A stretch of 64,000 bases of DNA from Burkholderiaceae bacterium (GTDB taxonomy: Bacteria; Pseudomonadota; Gammaproteobacteria; Burkholderiales; Burkholderiaceae_C): assembly GCA_016790575.1 (NCBI GenBank), contig JAEUOU010000014.1, positions 1-64,000 of the forward strand. Direction: 5' to 3'. A model generated the notes under the pieces. That model did not search any database, was not told the origin of the DNA, and saw only the letters and a program-made list of their open reading frames with translations. A program made the translations under genes and the position numbers. This document shows positions 16,353 to 25,367 of the stretch, piece after piece; position 1 is the stretch's first letter; every line of letters begins with the position of its first letter.

Positions 16353-17771
16353 ATGCCCCTGTTGTCCCGTCGCCCCGCTGGCACCCCTCGGCTTCTGTTG
16401 CTGTCAGCCGCGTTGACCCTCGCGCTGGCGGCCGGCTGTGCCGGTCCGGGGCCACAGTCTGCCGCACCCGCCGCGCAGGCGCCTGAAACCGCCGCCGAGA
16501 AAGCCGCAGCGGCCTGGCCGGCGGAAGCCGCGCCGGCGGCCGTGACCTGCCCGGAGGGGCCGCCGCCGGGCGCCCGCTGCCTGCGCGGCAAGGATTCTGC
16601 CGGCGCGCCGTATCTGATCGTGGTGCCGGCCCGCTGGAGCGGCAACCTGCTCGTGCACGCGCACGGTGGGCCGTTCCTGGGTGCGCCCACCGACGCCCGC
16701 GCCAATGAAGACATCAAGCGCTGGTCGGTCATCGTGCGCGAGGGCCATGCCTATGCGGCCTCGGTGTTCCGCCAGGGCGGGTTTGCCGTCACCACCGCCG
16801 CCGAAGATACCGAGCGGGTGCGGCGCATTTTCGTCGCCCATGTCGACAAACCGCGCCGCACTTTCCTGCACGGCCAGTCCTGGGGCGGCATGGTGGCGGC
16901 GCGCGCGGCCGAGCTGTATCCGCGCTCGTGGGAGGGCATCCTGTTCACCAGCGCCGTGGTGGCGGGCCCGGCCACCTACGACTTCCGGGTCGATATCCGC
17001 GCCGTCTACCAGCATCTGTGCAAGAACCATCCCCGCGCCGACGAACCCCAGTACCCGCTGGCGCTGGGCCTGCCGGCGGGCTCCACGATGACCAACGCCC
17101 AACTGGCCGCCCGGGTCAACGAATGCCTGGCGCTGAACAAGCCCGCCGCCGAGCGCACACCCGAGCAGCGTGCCCGCGCGAAGCTGATCGCCGACATCAT
17201 CCGCGTGCCGGAAAACTCCATCCTCAGCCACCTGAACTGGGGCACCTTCACGCTGGCCGACGTCACCCGCCGCCACGGCGGCGCGCCCATCGGCAACACC
17301 GGGGTGCGCTACACCGGCTCGCCGAACGACGCCGCCCTCAATGCGGACCTGGACCGCGCCGGGCTGCGTTTTGCCGCCGATCCGGCCGCGCGGGCGCGCT
17401 TTGTGGCCGATGTGGACCATCAGGGGCGTTTTGCCGTGCCGGTGGTCACCACCCACGGCATCCATGATTCGACGGTGTTTGTCGAAGGCAGCGACACCTT
17501 GCGCCAGCGCATGGTGGCGGCGGGCAACGGCCAAGGGCTGGTGCAGACCTTTGTCGAATCGTCCGAGCACAGCTACCTGGGCGAGGCGATCTACCCGCCG
17601 CTGCTGCAGGCACTGATCACCTGGGTGGACACCGGCCGCAAGCCCACGCCGGTCACGATTGCGGAGCAGTGCCGCAGCCTGCAGGCCGCAGGCGGTGGCG
17701 CAGCGGCCGACTGCCGCTTTCTGCCCGACTACGCCGTCAAGACGCTGGCCAGCCGCATTCCGGCGCGCTGA
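16353..17771 (+). CDS. alpha/beta hydrolase lipoprotein
   Basis: This is a 472-aa protein with a lipobox (LALAAGC, about residue 30), an Ala-rich linker and an alpha/beta hydrolase domain. HAHGGPF gives the oxyanion region and GQSWGG holds the nucleophile Ser176. SSEHSYLG near the C-terminus supplies a plausible catalytic His. ATG 16353 is chosen because the lipoprotein signal begins there; an upstream frame runs through the dispersed repeat. Substrate unknown; an envelope esterase or peptidase is plausible. Confidence 0.75.
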   Translation: MPLLSRRPAGTPRLLLLSAALTLALAAGCAGPGPQSAAPAAQAPETAAEKAAAAWPAEAAPAAVTCPEGPPPGARCLRGKDSAGAPYLIVVPARWSGNLLVHAHGGPFLGAPTDARANEDIKRWSVIVREGHAYAASVFRQGGFAVTTAAEDTERVRRIFVAHVDKPRRTFLHGQSWGGMVAARAAELYPRSWEGILFTSAVVAGPATYDFRVDIRAVYQHLCKNHPRADEPQYPLALGLPAGSTMTNAQLAARVNECLALNKPAAERTPEQRARAKLIADIIRVPENSILSHLNWGTFTLADVTRRHGGAPIGNTGVRYTGSPNDAALNADLDRAGLRFAADPAARARFVADVDHQGRFAVPVVTTHGIHDSTVFVEGSDTLRQRMVAAGNGQGLVQTFVESSEHSYLGEAIYPPLLQALITWVDTGRKPTPVTIAEQCRSLQAAGGGAAADCRFLPDYAVKTLASRIPAR

Positions 17772-17812
17772 CACGGCGGCTTGTCACACGCGGGCGCTAC
17801 CATCGGGTCACC

Positions 17813-18634
17813 ATGACCCACGCTGATCGCCCGCCTGCGGCGGCCTCCACTCCCACTGGCCCGGGCGCTGCCCCCGGGCGGGTATTGCCCCTGGCCGGCG
17901 CCACCAACTTCCGCGACCTGGGCGGCTACATCGGCCAGGCCGGCCGGCCGGTACGCTGGCGGCGCATCTTCCGCTCCGACCACCTCGCCGACCTGACGCC
18001 CGAGGACACCGCGCGGCTGGCCGCGCTGGGGCTGGCGCGTGCCTTTGACTTCCGCGGGGTGCAAGAGCGCGCCGCCGTGCCCTATGCCGTGCCGGGCATC
18101 ACCCAGCACCCGCTGCCGATCGAGCCCACCGTGGTGCAGCGCATGAAAGACCTGGTCGCCGCCGGCCACCGTGTCACCGCCGAGCAGACCGTGGGCCTGA
18201 TGCAGGACACCTACCGCGCCTTTGTGCACGACAACGCGCACCGCTTTGCCGAGCTGTTCGAGCACCTGCTGGCCGACGACGCGCCGCTGGTGTTCCACTG
18301 CACCGCCGGCAAGGACCGCACCGGCTTTGCCGCCGCGCTGATCCTGCGGGCACTGGACGTGCCGCACGACGTGGTGATGCACGACTATCTGCTCACCAAC
18401 CAGCACTACCGCATGCCTTCGGCGGTGTCCGGTCTGGCGCCGCCCGAGGTGCTGAATGTCTTGTGGCGGGTGCAGGAAGATTTTCTGCACGCCGCCTTCG
18501 ACGCCGTGGAGCGCGACCACGGCGGCCTGGACCGTTACCTGGCCCGCCAGCTGGGCCTGACCCCCGCCGCGCGTCGCCGCCTGGCCGAGCTGTACCTGGC
18601 GCGCGAGCCCGGTGAGGACGCCGACGGGCGCTGA
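17813..18634 (+). CDS. tyrosine/serine protein phosphatase (Y_phosphatase3 type)
   Basis: This is a 273-aa dual-specificity-type phosphatase with an N-terminal GATNFRDLGGY signature and the CX5R loop HCTAGKDRTG (Cys163 nucleophile, Arg169). The family removes phosphate from tyrosine, serine or phosphoinositides through a phosphocysteine intermediate. No signal peptide is seen. It follows the hydrolase gene by 41 bp, so co-transcription is likely. Confidence 0.88.
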   Translation: MTHADRPPAAASTPTGPGAAPGRVLPLAGATNFRDLGGYIGQAGRPVRWRRIFRSDHLADLTPEDTARLAALGLARAFDFRGVQERAAVPYAVPGITQHPLPIEPTVVQRMKDLVAAGHRVTAEQTVGLMQDTYRAFVHDNAHRFAELFEHLLADDAPLVFHCTAGKDRTGFAAALILRALDVPHDVVMHDYLLTNQHYRMPSAVSGLAPPEVLNVLWRVQEDFLHAAFDAVERDHGGLDRYLARQLGLTPAARRRLAELYLAREPGEDADGR

Positions 18635-18649
18635 TTCACTCCTGTTTAA

Positions 18650-18681
18650 ATAGCAAAGAGTGACCTTTTTGCGCTGGGTAT
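18650..18681 (+). repeat. dispersed ATAGC-GACC-GGGTAT repeat, copy 4
   Basis: ATAGCAAAGAGTGACC plus TTTTTGCGCTGGGTAT, followed by GGGCCTGAAA. It lies between the convergent phosphatase and LysR genes. Confidence 0.8.
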
Positions 18682-18719
18682 GGGCCTGAAAGCCCTAAAA
18701 ATGTCCGGCTGCGGCGTTT

Positions 18720-19646
18720 TCACCCGGCCTGTGCGGCCAGGGCCGGCCCCACCACCGCTTCCAGCAGGCTGCGCAGCCAGCGGTGGGCGCTGTCCTGCTG
18801 GTAGCGCAGGTGCCAGATGGCGTACATCGGCATCGTGGGGCAGGGCACCGGTGGCGGGCAGCTGGCCAGGCCGGCCAGGGTGTGGCGGGCCAGCAGGCCG
18901 GGCGCGGTGACCAGCAGCGGCGTGCCGCGCACAAAGGCGGGCAGGGCGCTGAAGGCGGGCACCAGCACCGCAAAGGCGCGCACCACACCGCGCGCGGCCA
19001 GCAGCTGGTCCAGGTCCAGGCTGCGGCGCGGCTCGTACATCACGGTGGCGTGGCGGGCGGCGCGGTAGTCGGCCTCGGTCAGCGGGGCGTCGCGCACGGC
19101 CGGGTCGTAGAAGACGCGGTACAGGTCTTCAAACAGGCGCTTTTGCACGATGTCGCTGCCCTCGGGCGGGCGGGGGCTGATCACCAGCTGGCAGTCGTCG
19201 CTGCGCAGCATGTCCAGCCGCGGCACGGCCGAGGGGATGATGCGCAGCGTCACGCCCGGCGCCGCCTCGCGCAGCCGCGCGGCCAGAGGCGGCAGCAGCA
19301 GGTCGCGCTGGAAATCGTTGGCGGCGATGGTGAAGGTGGTCTGCCAGCGAGCCGGGTCAAAGTCGCCCAGGTGGGCAAAGCGCTCCAGCGCCCCGAGCAG
19401 CTCGCGCGCCTGCGCCGCCAGCACGCCGGCACGGGCCGTGGCCGCAATGCCGCGTCCGTTTTTCACAAACAGCGCATCGCCGGTGATGGCGCGCAGCCGG
19501 TCCAGCCCGTGGCTGACGGCCGACTGCGTCAGCCCCAGCCGCAGTGCCGCCGCGGTGATGCCGCCGCTCTCAAACACCGCCACCAGCAGCTGCAGCAGGC
19601 GAGCATCCAGGTTTGACCAATCAATTTCGTTCATGTGTTCGATCAT
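18720..19646 (-). CDS. LysR-family regulator of the ligAB genes (inferred)
   Basis: This is a 308-aa LysR protein. The helix-turn-helix (about residues 15-70) includes GGITAAALRLGLTQSAVSHG, and an effector domain follows. ATGs at 19646 and 19634 are both possible starts. It is transcribed away from ligA across an 85-bp spacer, the classic layout of a LysR activator and its target, so control of protocatechuate ring cleavage is the likely role. Its effector is probably a pathway acid. Confidence 0.85.
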   Translation of the reverse strand: MIEHMNEIDWSNLDARLLQLLVAVFESGGITAAALRLGLTQSAVSHGLDRLRAITGDALFVKNGRGIAATARAGVLAAQARELLGALERFAHLGDFDPARWQTTFTIAANDFQRDLLLPPLAARLREAAPGVTLRIIPSAVPRLDMLRSDDCQLVISPRPPEGSDIVQKRLFEDLYRVFYDPAVRDAPLTEADYRAARHATVMYEPRRSLDLDQLLAARGVVRAFAVLVPAFSALPAFVRGTPLLVTAPGLLARHTLAGLASCPPPVPCPTMPMYAIWHLRYQQDSAHRWLRSLLEAVVGPALAAQAG

Positions 19647-19731
19647 GATTCATCGGTTTATCTTTTGCAATGGCGGCTCAATACTGCATGCCTGAGCCAA
19701 ATCAACCATCCCAAGCCCTCAGGAGACCGAT
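19647..19731. promoter_or_regulatory. divergent control region LysR/ligA
   Basis: This 85-bp region holds both start-proximal promoters and any LysR operator. It is AT-richer than its surroundings and contains TGCAATGGCGGCTCAATACTGC flanked by TGCA repeats (dyad-like). AGGAG at 19721 serves ligA. Confidence 0.5.
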
Positions 19732-20082
19732 GTGAGCGCCACCAAACCCACCATTCCCGGCACCACCGTGTTCGACGACGTCATGGCCCGCAAAGGCTAC
19801 GCGCTGAACAAGATGTGCTACTCCTTCAACGACAAGGCCAACCGCGACGCCTTCCTGGCCGACGCGGAAAGCTACATGCGCCGCTACGCGCTGACCGACG
19901 AGCAGATGGCCGCCGTGCGCTCCGGCCAGGTGCTGCAGATGCTGGCCGCCGGCGGCAACGCCTACTACCTGGCCAAGCTGGCCGGCATCTACGGCCTGGA
20001 CATGCAGGACATCGGCGCGCAGCAGACGGGCGTCACGAAAGACGAGTTCAAAGCCAAGCTGGTCGCGGCGAACGAGCAATGA
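19732..20082 (+). CDS. ligA: protocatechuate 4,5-dioxygenase alpha (small) subunit
   Basis: This is a 116-aa LigA-type subunit that caps the active site of LigB. The conserved GTTVFDDVMARKGYALNKMC start and LAAGGNAYYLAKLA segment are typical. The start is GTG 19732, positioned by AGGAG seven bases upstream; an overlapping ATG is immediately followed by TGA. ligB follows after a 111-bp spacer containing a GC-rich repeat. Together they cleave protocatechuate between carbons 4 and 5. Confidence 0.92.
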   Translation: MSATKPTIPGTTVFDDVMARKGYALNKMCYSFNDKANRDAFLADAESYMRRYALTDEQMAAVRSGQVLQMLAAGGNAYYLAKLAGIYGLDMQDIGAQQTGVTKDEFKAKLVAANEQ

Positions 20083-20094
20083 GCCCCCACGCTC

Positions 20095-20158
20095 ATCGCT
20101 TGCGCGTATCGCTGCCCCCCGAGGGGGCCGCAGTCGGCTTGGGGCGGCCCGGCGCCGC
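20095..20158. repeat. GC-rich REP-like element in the ligA-ligB spacer
   Basis: The spacer contains CCCCCCGAGGGGGCC followed by CTTGGGGCGGCCCGGCGCCG. Elements with this wording recur between genes in Comamonadaceae-type genomes. It can form a strong hairpin within the ligAB transcript. Confidence 0.6.
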
Positions 20159-20193
20159 CTGTTCCCTTAACAAGATTTCTGGAGCACACAACC

Positions 20194-21042
20194 ATGGCAC
20201 AACTCATCGGCGGCCTCGCCACCTCGCACATTCCCGCCATCGGCGGCGCCATCCACAAGGGCAAGCAGCAAGACCCGTACTGGAAACCCTTCTTCGACGG
20301 CTTTCCGCCCGTCAGCCGCTGGCTGGAGCAGATCAGGCCCGACGTGGTGGTGGTGTTCTACAACGACCACGGCCTGAACTTCTTCCTGGACAAGATGCCC
20401 ACCTTCGCCGTGGGCGCTGCGGCCGAGTACCACAACGCCGACGAGGGCTGGGGCATTCCCACCCTGCCGCCACTCAAGGGCAACCAGGACCTGTCCTGGC
20501 ACCTGATCAACCAGCTGATCGCCAAAGAGTTCGACATCGTCACCTGCCAGGAACTGCTGATCGACCACGCCTGCTCGCTGCCGTTCAAGCTGTTCTGGCC
20601 CGGCCACGACAGCGCGCCGGTGGAGATCGTGCCGATCAACATCAACACCGTGCAGTTTCCGCTGCCCACCGCGCGGCGCGTCTACAAGCTCGGCCAGGCC
20701 GTGGGCGAAGCCATCCGCAGCTGGGACAGCCCCAAGCGCGTGGCCGTGCTGGGCACCGGCGGCCTGTCGCACCAGCTGGAGGGCGAGCGCGCCGGCTTCA
20801 TCAACAAGCGCTTTGACCTGCAGTTTCTGGACAGCATGGAAACCAACCCCGAGTGGGTCACCCAGTTCAGCGACCTGGAACTGGTGGAAAAAGCCGGCAC
20901 CCAGGGCGTGGAACTGCTCAACTGGCTGGCCATGCGCGGCGCCCTTTCGGCCGGCGGCGCCCGCGTGAAGAAGGTGCACGGCAACTACCACATCCCGATC
21001 TCCAACACCGCCACCGGGCTGCTGGCGCTGGAGGTGGTGTGA
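20194..21042 (+). CDS. ligB: protocatechuate 4,5-dioxygenase beta (catalytic) subunit
   Basis: This 282-aa class III extradiol dioxygenase is complete. The iron ligands are His12 (TSHIP), His59 (YNDHG) and Glu240 (GTQGVELL), and His193 (GTGGLSHQL) is the catalytic base, matching Sphingobium LigB with a two-residue shift. It opens protocatechuate to 4-carboxy-2-hydroxymuconate-6-semialdehyde, the LigC substrate. Its 3' end and downstream repeat recur in degenerate form at about 28580-29010. Confidence 0.93.
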   Translation: MAQLIGGLATSHIPAIGGAIHKGKQQDPYWKPFFDGFPPVSRWLEQIRPDVVVVFYNDHGLNFFLDKMPTFAVGAAAEYHNADEGWGIPTLPPLKGNQDLSWHLINQLIAKEFDIVTCQELLIDHACSLPFKLFWPGHDSAPVEIVPININTVQFPLPTARRVYKLGQAVGEAIRSWDSPKRVAVLGTGGLSHQLEGERAGFINKRFDLQFLDSMETNPEWVTQFSDLELVEKAGTQGVELLNWLAMRGALSAGGARVKKVHGNYHIPISNTATGLLALEVV

Positions 21043-21066
21043 GCGGGTGAAGCCCGCCCTCCTGAT

Positions 21067-21110
21067 TTGCTATTGAGTCCATAGCAACAAGCGACCATTC
21101 CGTGCTGGGA
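21067..21110 (+). repeat. dispersed repeat copy 5 with TTGCTAT/ATAGCAA palindrome
   Basis: The core at 21081-21110 reads ATAGCAACAAGCGACC plus ATTCCGTGCTGGG. It is preceded by TTGCTAT, seven spacer bases and ATAGCAA, a perfect short inverted repeat. The core forms the left arm of the ligB terminator. Confidence 0.8.
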
Positions 21111-21123
21111 TGGTCGCCTTTTT
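21091..21123 (+). terminator. rho-independent terminator of ligAB
   Basis: GCGACCAT pairs with ATGGTCGC around an 11-nt loop and is followed by CTTTTT. It is built from the dispersed repeat plus adjacent bases. Confidence 0.8.
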
Positions 21124-21199
21124 GATGGGATTTTGGCGGTGGAAGGGTGTCTCGGGTGGCGTGGGCCGCACGGCACGACTCGATGCCTCAGTGGCCCAT

Positions 21200-23725
21200 T
21201 CAGTTGCCCCATCGGTTTGCGAGCCGTTTGGTCGCCTCGAACCAAACCAGCGCGCCCAGACACAATGCCGCGCCACTCGACAAGAGCGCAGCAGATGGTG
21301 TCGCGAACAGAAACAGGCGGCTGATGGCGGGAACACCCAGAACCAGCGCCAGCAGCACGCCTGTCCCCAAAACGATCCAGCCGAAAGCGATGTTCCAGGA
21401 TGGCGCCGGGCCGCTTCGGGTTGTCCAGGTCCGGTTGGCATGGATGAGCACCAGATTGCCGACCACCAGGACCGTGAATGCGAGCGCACGCGCCGTCTCG
21501 TCGGAGCCGGAATCCGATCGGGCAAGCAGGTAGGCCATCAGCACGATGCCGAACAGGCCGCAGCCCTGAAGCGCGCCGCGCAACAGGACTTGCCGGTCGA
21601 AGAGGCGCGCATCCGGGCGCCGGGGCGGCACCCGCATGGCGTTGGCCTCCAGAGGCTCGGCTTCGAAGACGATGGAACAGGCCGGGTCGATGATCAGTTG
21701 GAGGAACAGGATGTGCACCGGCATCAGCACCATCGGCCAGCCCAGGATCAGCGGCACGATCGACAAACCGATGATCGGCAGATGCGCCGCCAGGACGAAG
21801 GCGATGGCCTTTCGCAGGTTGGCGAAGACGCGGCGTCCATAGCGCACGGCCGTCACCAGGGACGCGAAATCGTCACCCAGCAGCACCAGGGCCGCGGCCT
21901 CGCGGGCGACGTCGGTCCCGCGGGCGCCCATCGCCACGCCGATGTGGGCAGCCTTGAGGGCGGGGGCGTCGTTGACGCCATCGCCGGTCATCGCAACCAC
22001 GTCGCCTCGGGTGCGAAAAGCCTGCACCAGCCGAAGCTTCTGCTCGGGCTGCACACGGCAAAACACATGGGTGTCGGCCAGGCGCGCCGCCAGCGCTGCG
22101 TCATCCAGTCGGTCCAGCTCCGGGCCGGTCACGGCCCGCCCATCGGCGACCAACCCCGCTTGTCGCGCGATGGCCAGGGCGGTGTGGGGATGGTCGCCCG
22201 TGATCATCACGACCCGAATGCCGGCGGCCCGGCACTCGGCGATGGCCGCCGGCACGTCCGGTCGCACCGGGTCCTCCAGCGCAACCAGTCCCATGAACTC
22301 GAAATCGAAGTCGTGCTGGCCGCCGGGCAACTCACCCGAGGGAAAAAAGGCCCGTGCGACCGCCAGGACGCGCAACCCGTCGGCAGCCATCGCCTCAACC
22401 TGTTGCGCAACAGGCTTCTGCTGCGATGGATCAAGGTGACAGAGGTCCATGATCGCTTCTGGCGCACCCTTGGCAGCAACCAGCCGGTCCTGTCGATCCG
22501 GTGACTGCCAGACGCGGGACATGGCGAGCATCTGCGGCGACAGCGGGTAGTCGTCCAGAAGGTCCCAGTCCGCGTGCAGATGTTCGGTGCCCGACAGACG
22601 ACTCTGACCCGCTTCGATGATCGCGGACTCCATCGGATCGAAAGCGCGGCGGTGACTGGCGAGCACGGCGTATTCCAGCACCGGGTGAAGCGCCTCCGGC
22701 AAGGCTGGCGCATCGGTGGGACCCAGACAATGCTGCGCGTCGGCGGACCACAGCCTGCGCACCGCCATGCGGTTCATCGTCAGCGTGCCGGTCTTGTCAA
22801 CACACAACACCGTCGTCGCCCCCAGCAGTTCGACGGCCGGCATGCTGCGGGTCAGCACCTTCTCGCGCGCGAGCCGCCAGGCACCGAGACCGAGGAAGAT
22901 GGTCAGCACGACCGGCAATTCTTCCGGCAGGATGGCCATGGCGAGCGTCAGGCCGGCCAGCAGCCCATGCAGCCAGTCGCCGCGCGACAGGGCCCAGGCC
23001 AGGGCGAGCACCACGGCGAGGCTGAGACCGGACGCCGCCACCCAGGTGACGATCCGCCGGGTCTCGCGCTGGACCGGCGTGGTCTCGGTGGCCATCGACT
23101 TCAGGGAGGCGCCGATGCGCCCCAGGGCGCTGCGCGCGCCGGTGGCCACCACAATGCCCTTGCCCGTGCCCTGCGTGACCAGCGCGCCCGACAGGGCCTG
23201 GCTGCGAGGGTCTGCGTCCCCGGCATCGATCACATCGTTTGCCTGCTTCAGCACCGGCACCGATTCGCCGGTCAGAAGCGATTCGTCGATCATCAGGTTC
23301 GACGCTTCGATCAACCGGACGTCGGCAGGCACCCGATCGCCTTCGGCAAGCAGGACGGTGTCGCCGACGACCAGTTCGCGCCCGGCGATCCTGACCGTCT
23401 GCCCATCGCGGATCACCAGCGCACGCGGGCTGGACAGGTCGCGCAGCGCCGCCAGTGACTGTTCGCTGCGGCGCTTCTGGACGTACGTGATGCCGATGAC
23501 CACCAGCACGAACCCGAGCAACATCAAGGCCTCATGCCGATCGCCCAGCGCCAGGTAAATGGCCCCGCAGGCCACCAGCAGCAGGAACATCGGCTCTGCC
23601 ACCACCTCCCGCAGCAAGTCCCACCCCCGGCGCTGCGCCGCAGCCGGCAGCTCGTTGGCGCCTTGTTGCGCCAGGCGCTGACGCGCCTCGGCCGACGTCA
23701 GACCACGGGCAGGAACGGTTTCCAT
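21200..23725 (-). CDS. cation-transporting P-type ATPase (P2-like)
   Basis: This is an 841-aa P-type ATPase with an N-terminal cation_ATPase_N segment, an actuator LLTGESVPV loop, a membrane PEELP motif (family norm PEGLP), phosphorylation site Asp310 in DKTGTLT, nucleotide domain KGAPE, hinge TGDGVNDAPALK, and several C-terminal membrane helices. This layout matches Ca2+/Mn2+-type bacterial P2 pumps rather than heavy-metal P1B pumps, since there is no CPC or N-terminal metal domain. It adjoins a ruined CDF metal exporter. The exact ion is uncertain. Confidence 0.9.
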   Translation of the reverse strand: METVPARGLTSAEARQRLAQQGANELPAAAQRRGWDLLREVVAEPMFLLLVACGAIYLALGDRHEALMLLGFVLVVIGITYVQKRRSEQSLAALRDLSSPRALVIRDGQTVRIAGRELVVGDTVLLAEGDRVPADVRLIEASNLMIDESLLTGESVPVLKQANDVIDAGDADPRSQALSGALVTQGTGKGIVVATGARSALGRIGASLKSMATETTPVQRETRRIVTWVAASGLSLAVVLALAWALSRGDWLHGLLAGLTLAMAILPEELPVVLTIFLGLGAWRLAREKVLTRSMPAVELLGATTVLCVDKTGTLTMNRMAVRRLWSADAQHCLGPTDAPALPEALHPVLEYAVLASHRRAFDPMESAIIEAGQSRLSGTEHLHADWDLLDDYPLSPQMLAMSRVWQSPDRQDRLVAAKGAPEAIMDLCHLDPSQQKPVAQQVEAMAADGLRVLAVARAFFPSGELPGGQHDFDFEFMGLVALEDPVRPDVPAAIAECRAAGIRVVMITGDHPHTALAIARQAGLVADGRAVTGPELDRLDDAALAARLADTHVFCRVQPEQKLRLVQAFRTRGDVVAMTGDGVNDAPALKAAHIGVAMGARGTDVAREAAALVLLGDDFASLVTAVRYGRRVFANLRKAIAFVLAAHLPIIGLSIVPLILGWPMVLMPVHILFLQLIIDPACSIVFEAEPLEANAMRVPPRRPDARLFDRQVLLRGALQGCGLFGIVLMAYLLARSDSGSDETARALAFTVLVVGNLVLIHANRTWTTRSGPAPSWNIAFGWIVLGTGVLLALVLGVPAISRLFLFATPSAALLSSGAALCLGALVWFEATKRLANRWGN

Positions 23726-23734
23726 GCCGCCGTC

Positions 23735-24163
23735 CTAGCCCGCGGGCGGTTGCATGGCCACCGCATGATCGAGGTCGGGCCGTTGCCAGGGGGCCGCCTG
23801 GGTCATGCGGTGGCGGACGCGGTGTCGCGGCATCACCCGGCCGCGGGCGTCCACGGCACGGTCGTGGCCCGCTTCGACACGCAGCGTCGCACCCGGGACA
23901 AGTCTGGCCGCGGTCTCGAACCGATGGTGACCATGCGGATGGCCTTCGTCGGCGTCCTTCTGACGCGGGTGGTTGGCCAGCGGCACGACGACGTGAGCGA
24001 TCAGGTCTTGCGACGTCGCCAGCACGCCCGCCACCCGCTGCGTGGTGGTCAGGACCAGGTTGGCCGCGACGCTGACCCGGGTGCTGGGCGAGGCGGCGGC
24101 GGCCCGCTCCTGGAGGCTGTGGTCGGGGTCTTTGGTGTCCTCGGCGGGGCTCAGGGATGGCAT
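23735..24163 (-). pseudogene. degenerate CDF (cation diffusion facilitator) exporter
   Basis: The frame from MPSLSPAED onward still reads like the start of a CDF transporter: SVAANLVLTTTQRVAGVLA, then PLANHPRQKDADEGHPHGHH and RFETAA. The normal first metal-site helix between these (the SLSDLVAD segment) is missing, and downstream membrane helices are replaced by polar sequence with only a RPDLDHAVAMQ-like vestige. Length is about 142 aa against roughly 300-400 in the family. It lies 9 bp beyond the P-type ATPase start, same strand. Nonfunctional by appearance. Confidence 0.6.
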
Positions 24164-24426
24164 GACAGGTTCAAGGCGGGTGGGGAAGGTCCGGACGTGG
24201 CGCGCTCCAGTTTTCAGCATACGCGCCTGGCCTCGGCGGGCCAATGATCTGACGCATGCCCATGAACGCCGGCGCCGGATGCCGTCGCTGGCCCATTGGA
24301 ACGCCCGGTTGATGAACAGCCCATGAATACGCCGTTCAGTATGCGTACACGGTGGGGTTTCCACAATGCCCCCAACACCACGGCCTGAACCGTGGACACC
24401 CGTGAACCCGCCCGAAAGGAGCCCCC

Positions 24427-24843
24427 ATGAAATCCGACGTCCGTCTGCGCCAGGGCCTGCTGTTGCTGTCTCTGGGCCTGGCCGCCTTGTCCGCAACGGC
24501 CGGGGATGAGTGTGATGCGCCCCTCCATCGCTGGCAGTCACGCGAGGCCGTGCGGCAGATGGCCGCGGCCCAGGGCTGGCAGATCCAGCGGCTGAAGATC
24601 GACGACGGTTGCTACGAGGTTCGCGGCACCGACGCCCAAGGCCGCCGCTTCAAAGCCACCATCGACCCGGAAACCCTGAAGGTGTTGAAGCGCAGGCAAG
24701 ACGACCACCGGCGGGATCGCGATCACGGTCGCGGTGCCGATGAATCGGCCCCGCAGCCCGTCCGCCCCCCACCAGCCGACGGCGCCACCTCTTCATCGCC
24801 TTTGCCGACCCCGGGCGGCGCGCCGCGCGGCCAGATCGGGTGA
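24427..24843 (+). CDS. PepSY-domain periplasmic protein
   Basis: This is a 138-aa exported protein. A signal peptide ends near ALSATAG. One PepSY domain (about 35-90) contains REAVRQMAAAQGWQIQRLKI and YEVRGTDAQGRRFKATIDP. A charged, Pro-rich tail follows. GAAAGGAG precedes the ATG. It heads a four-gene operon with DUF2271, flavoreductase and ApbE genes. PepSY proteins in such operons are thought to accompany periplasmic flavin electron transfer. Confidence 0.8.
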   Translation: MKSDVRLRQGLLLLSLGLAALSATAGDECDAPLHRWQSREAVRQMAAAQGWQIQRLKIDDGCYEVRGTDAQGRRFKATIDPETLKVLKRRQDDHRRDRDHGRGADESAPQPVRPPPADGATSSSPLPTPGGAPRGQIG

Positions 24844-24880
24844 CCCTCCTCTCATTTCCCAACCTCACAGGAACATCACC

Positions 24881-25357
24881 ATGTCCAAACCGATTCTGAC
24901 CATGCTGGCCACCGCCTGCGCCCTGGCCGTTCCCGCTCTGGCACACAGCCGCCAGGTCACGCTGACCGCACAGCTCAAGGACTACGGTGGCAACGGCGCC
25001 TACGTGGCGGCCTACCTGACCGATGCCAAGGGCGCTTATGTGCGCACACTGTGGGTGGCCGGCGGAAAAGCCAAGTACCACAAGCACTTGTCCGACTGGA
25101 GCCGCCTCTCCGCTGGTGACGCCAGGCGCCTGGACGGCGTCACCGGCGCCAGCGTGGGTGCGGGGCGCACCCTCAAGGTCACGGCCGATCTGGCGGATGC
25201 GCTGATCGACGCCGGCTATGAAATTCGCCTCGATGCCGCTGTTGAAGACATGCGTGACAGCCCGTCCGAGGTTCGCATGCCGCTGTCCACCGCCAATGTC
25301 GGCAAGCCGCAGGCCGGCAAGCAGTACATCCAGTCGGTGACCTTGCAACTCAAGTAA
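24881..25357 (+). CDS. DUF2271 periplasmic protein, predicted FMN-carrying
   Basis: This is a 158-aa protein with a signal peptide (cleavage near ALAHS). The DUF2271 body contains YVAAYLTDAKGAYVRTLWVA and KYHKHLSDWSRL. At residues 85-91 DGVTGAS fits the ApbE flavinylation consensus (Asp, then S/T-G-A-S/T), so Ser91 is a candidate for phosphoester-linked FMN. The adjacent ApbE gene would attach it. Probable role: a soluble or surface redox carrier fed by the membrane flavoreductase encoded next. The flavin attachment is inference from motif and operon. Confidence 0.82.
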   Translation: MSKPILTMLATACALAVPALAHSRQVTLTAQLKDYGGNGAYVAAYLTDAKGAYVRTLWVAGGKAKYHKHLSDWSRLSAGDARRLDGVTGASVGAGRTLKVTADLADALIDAGYEIRLDAAVEDMRDSPSEVRMPLSTANVGKPQAGKQYIQSVTLQLK

Positions 25358-25367
25358 AGGGACTCGC

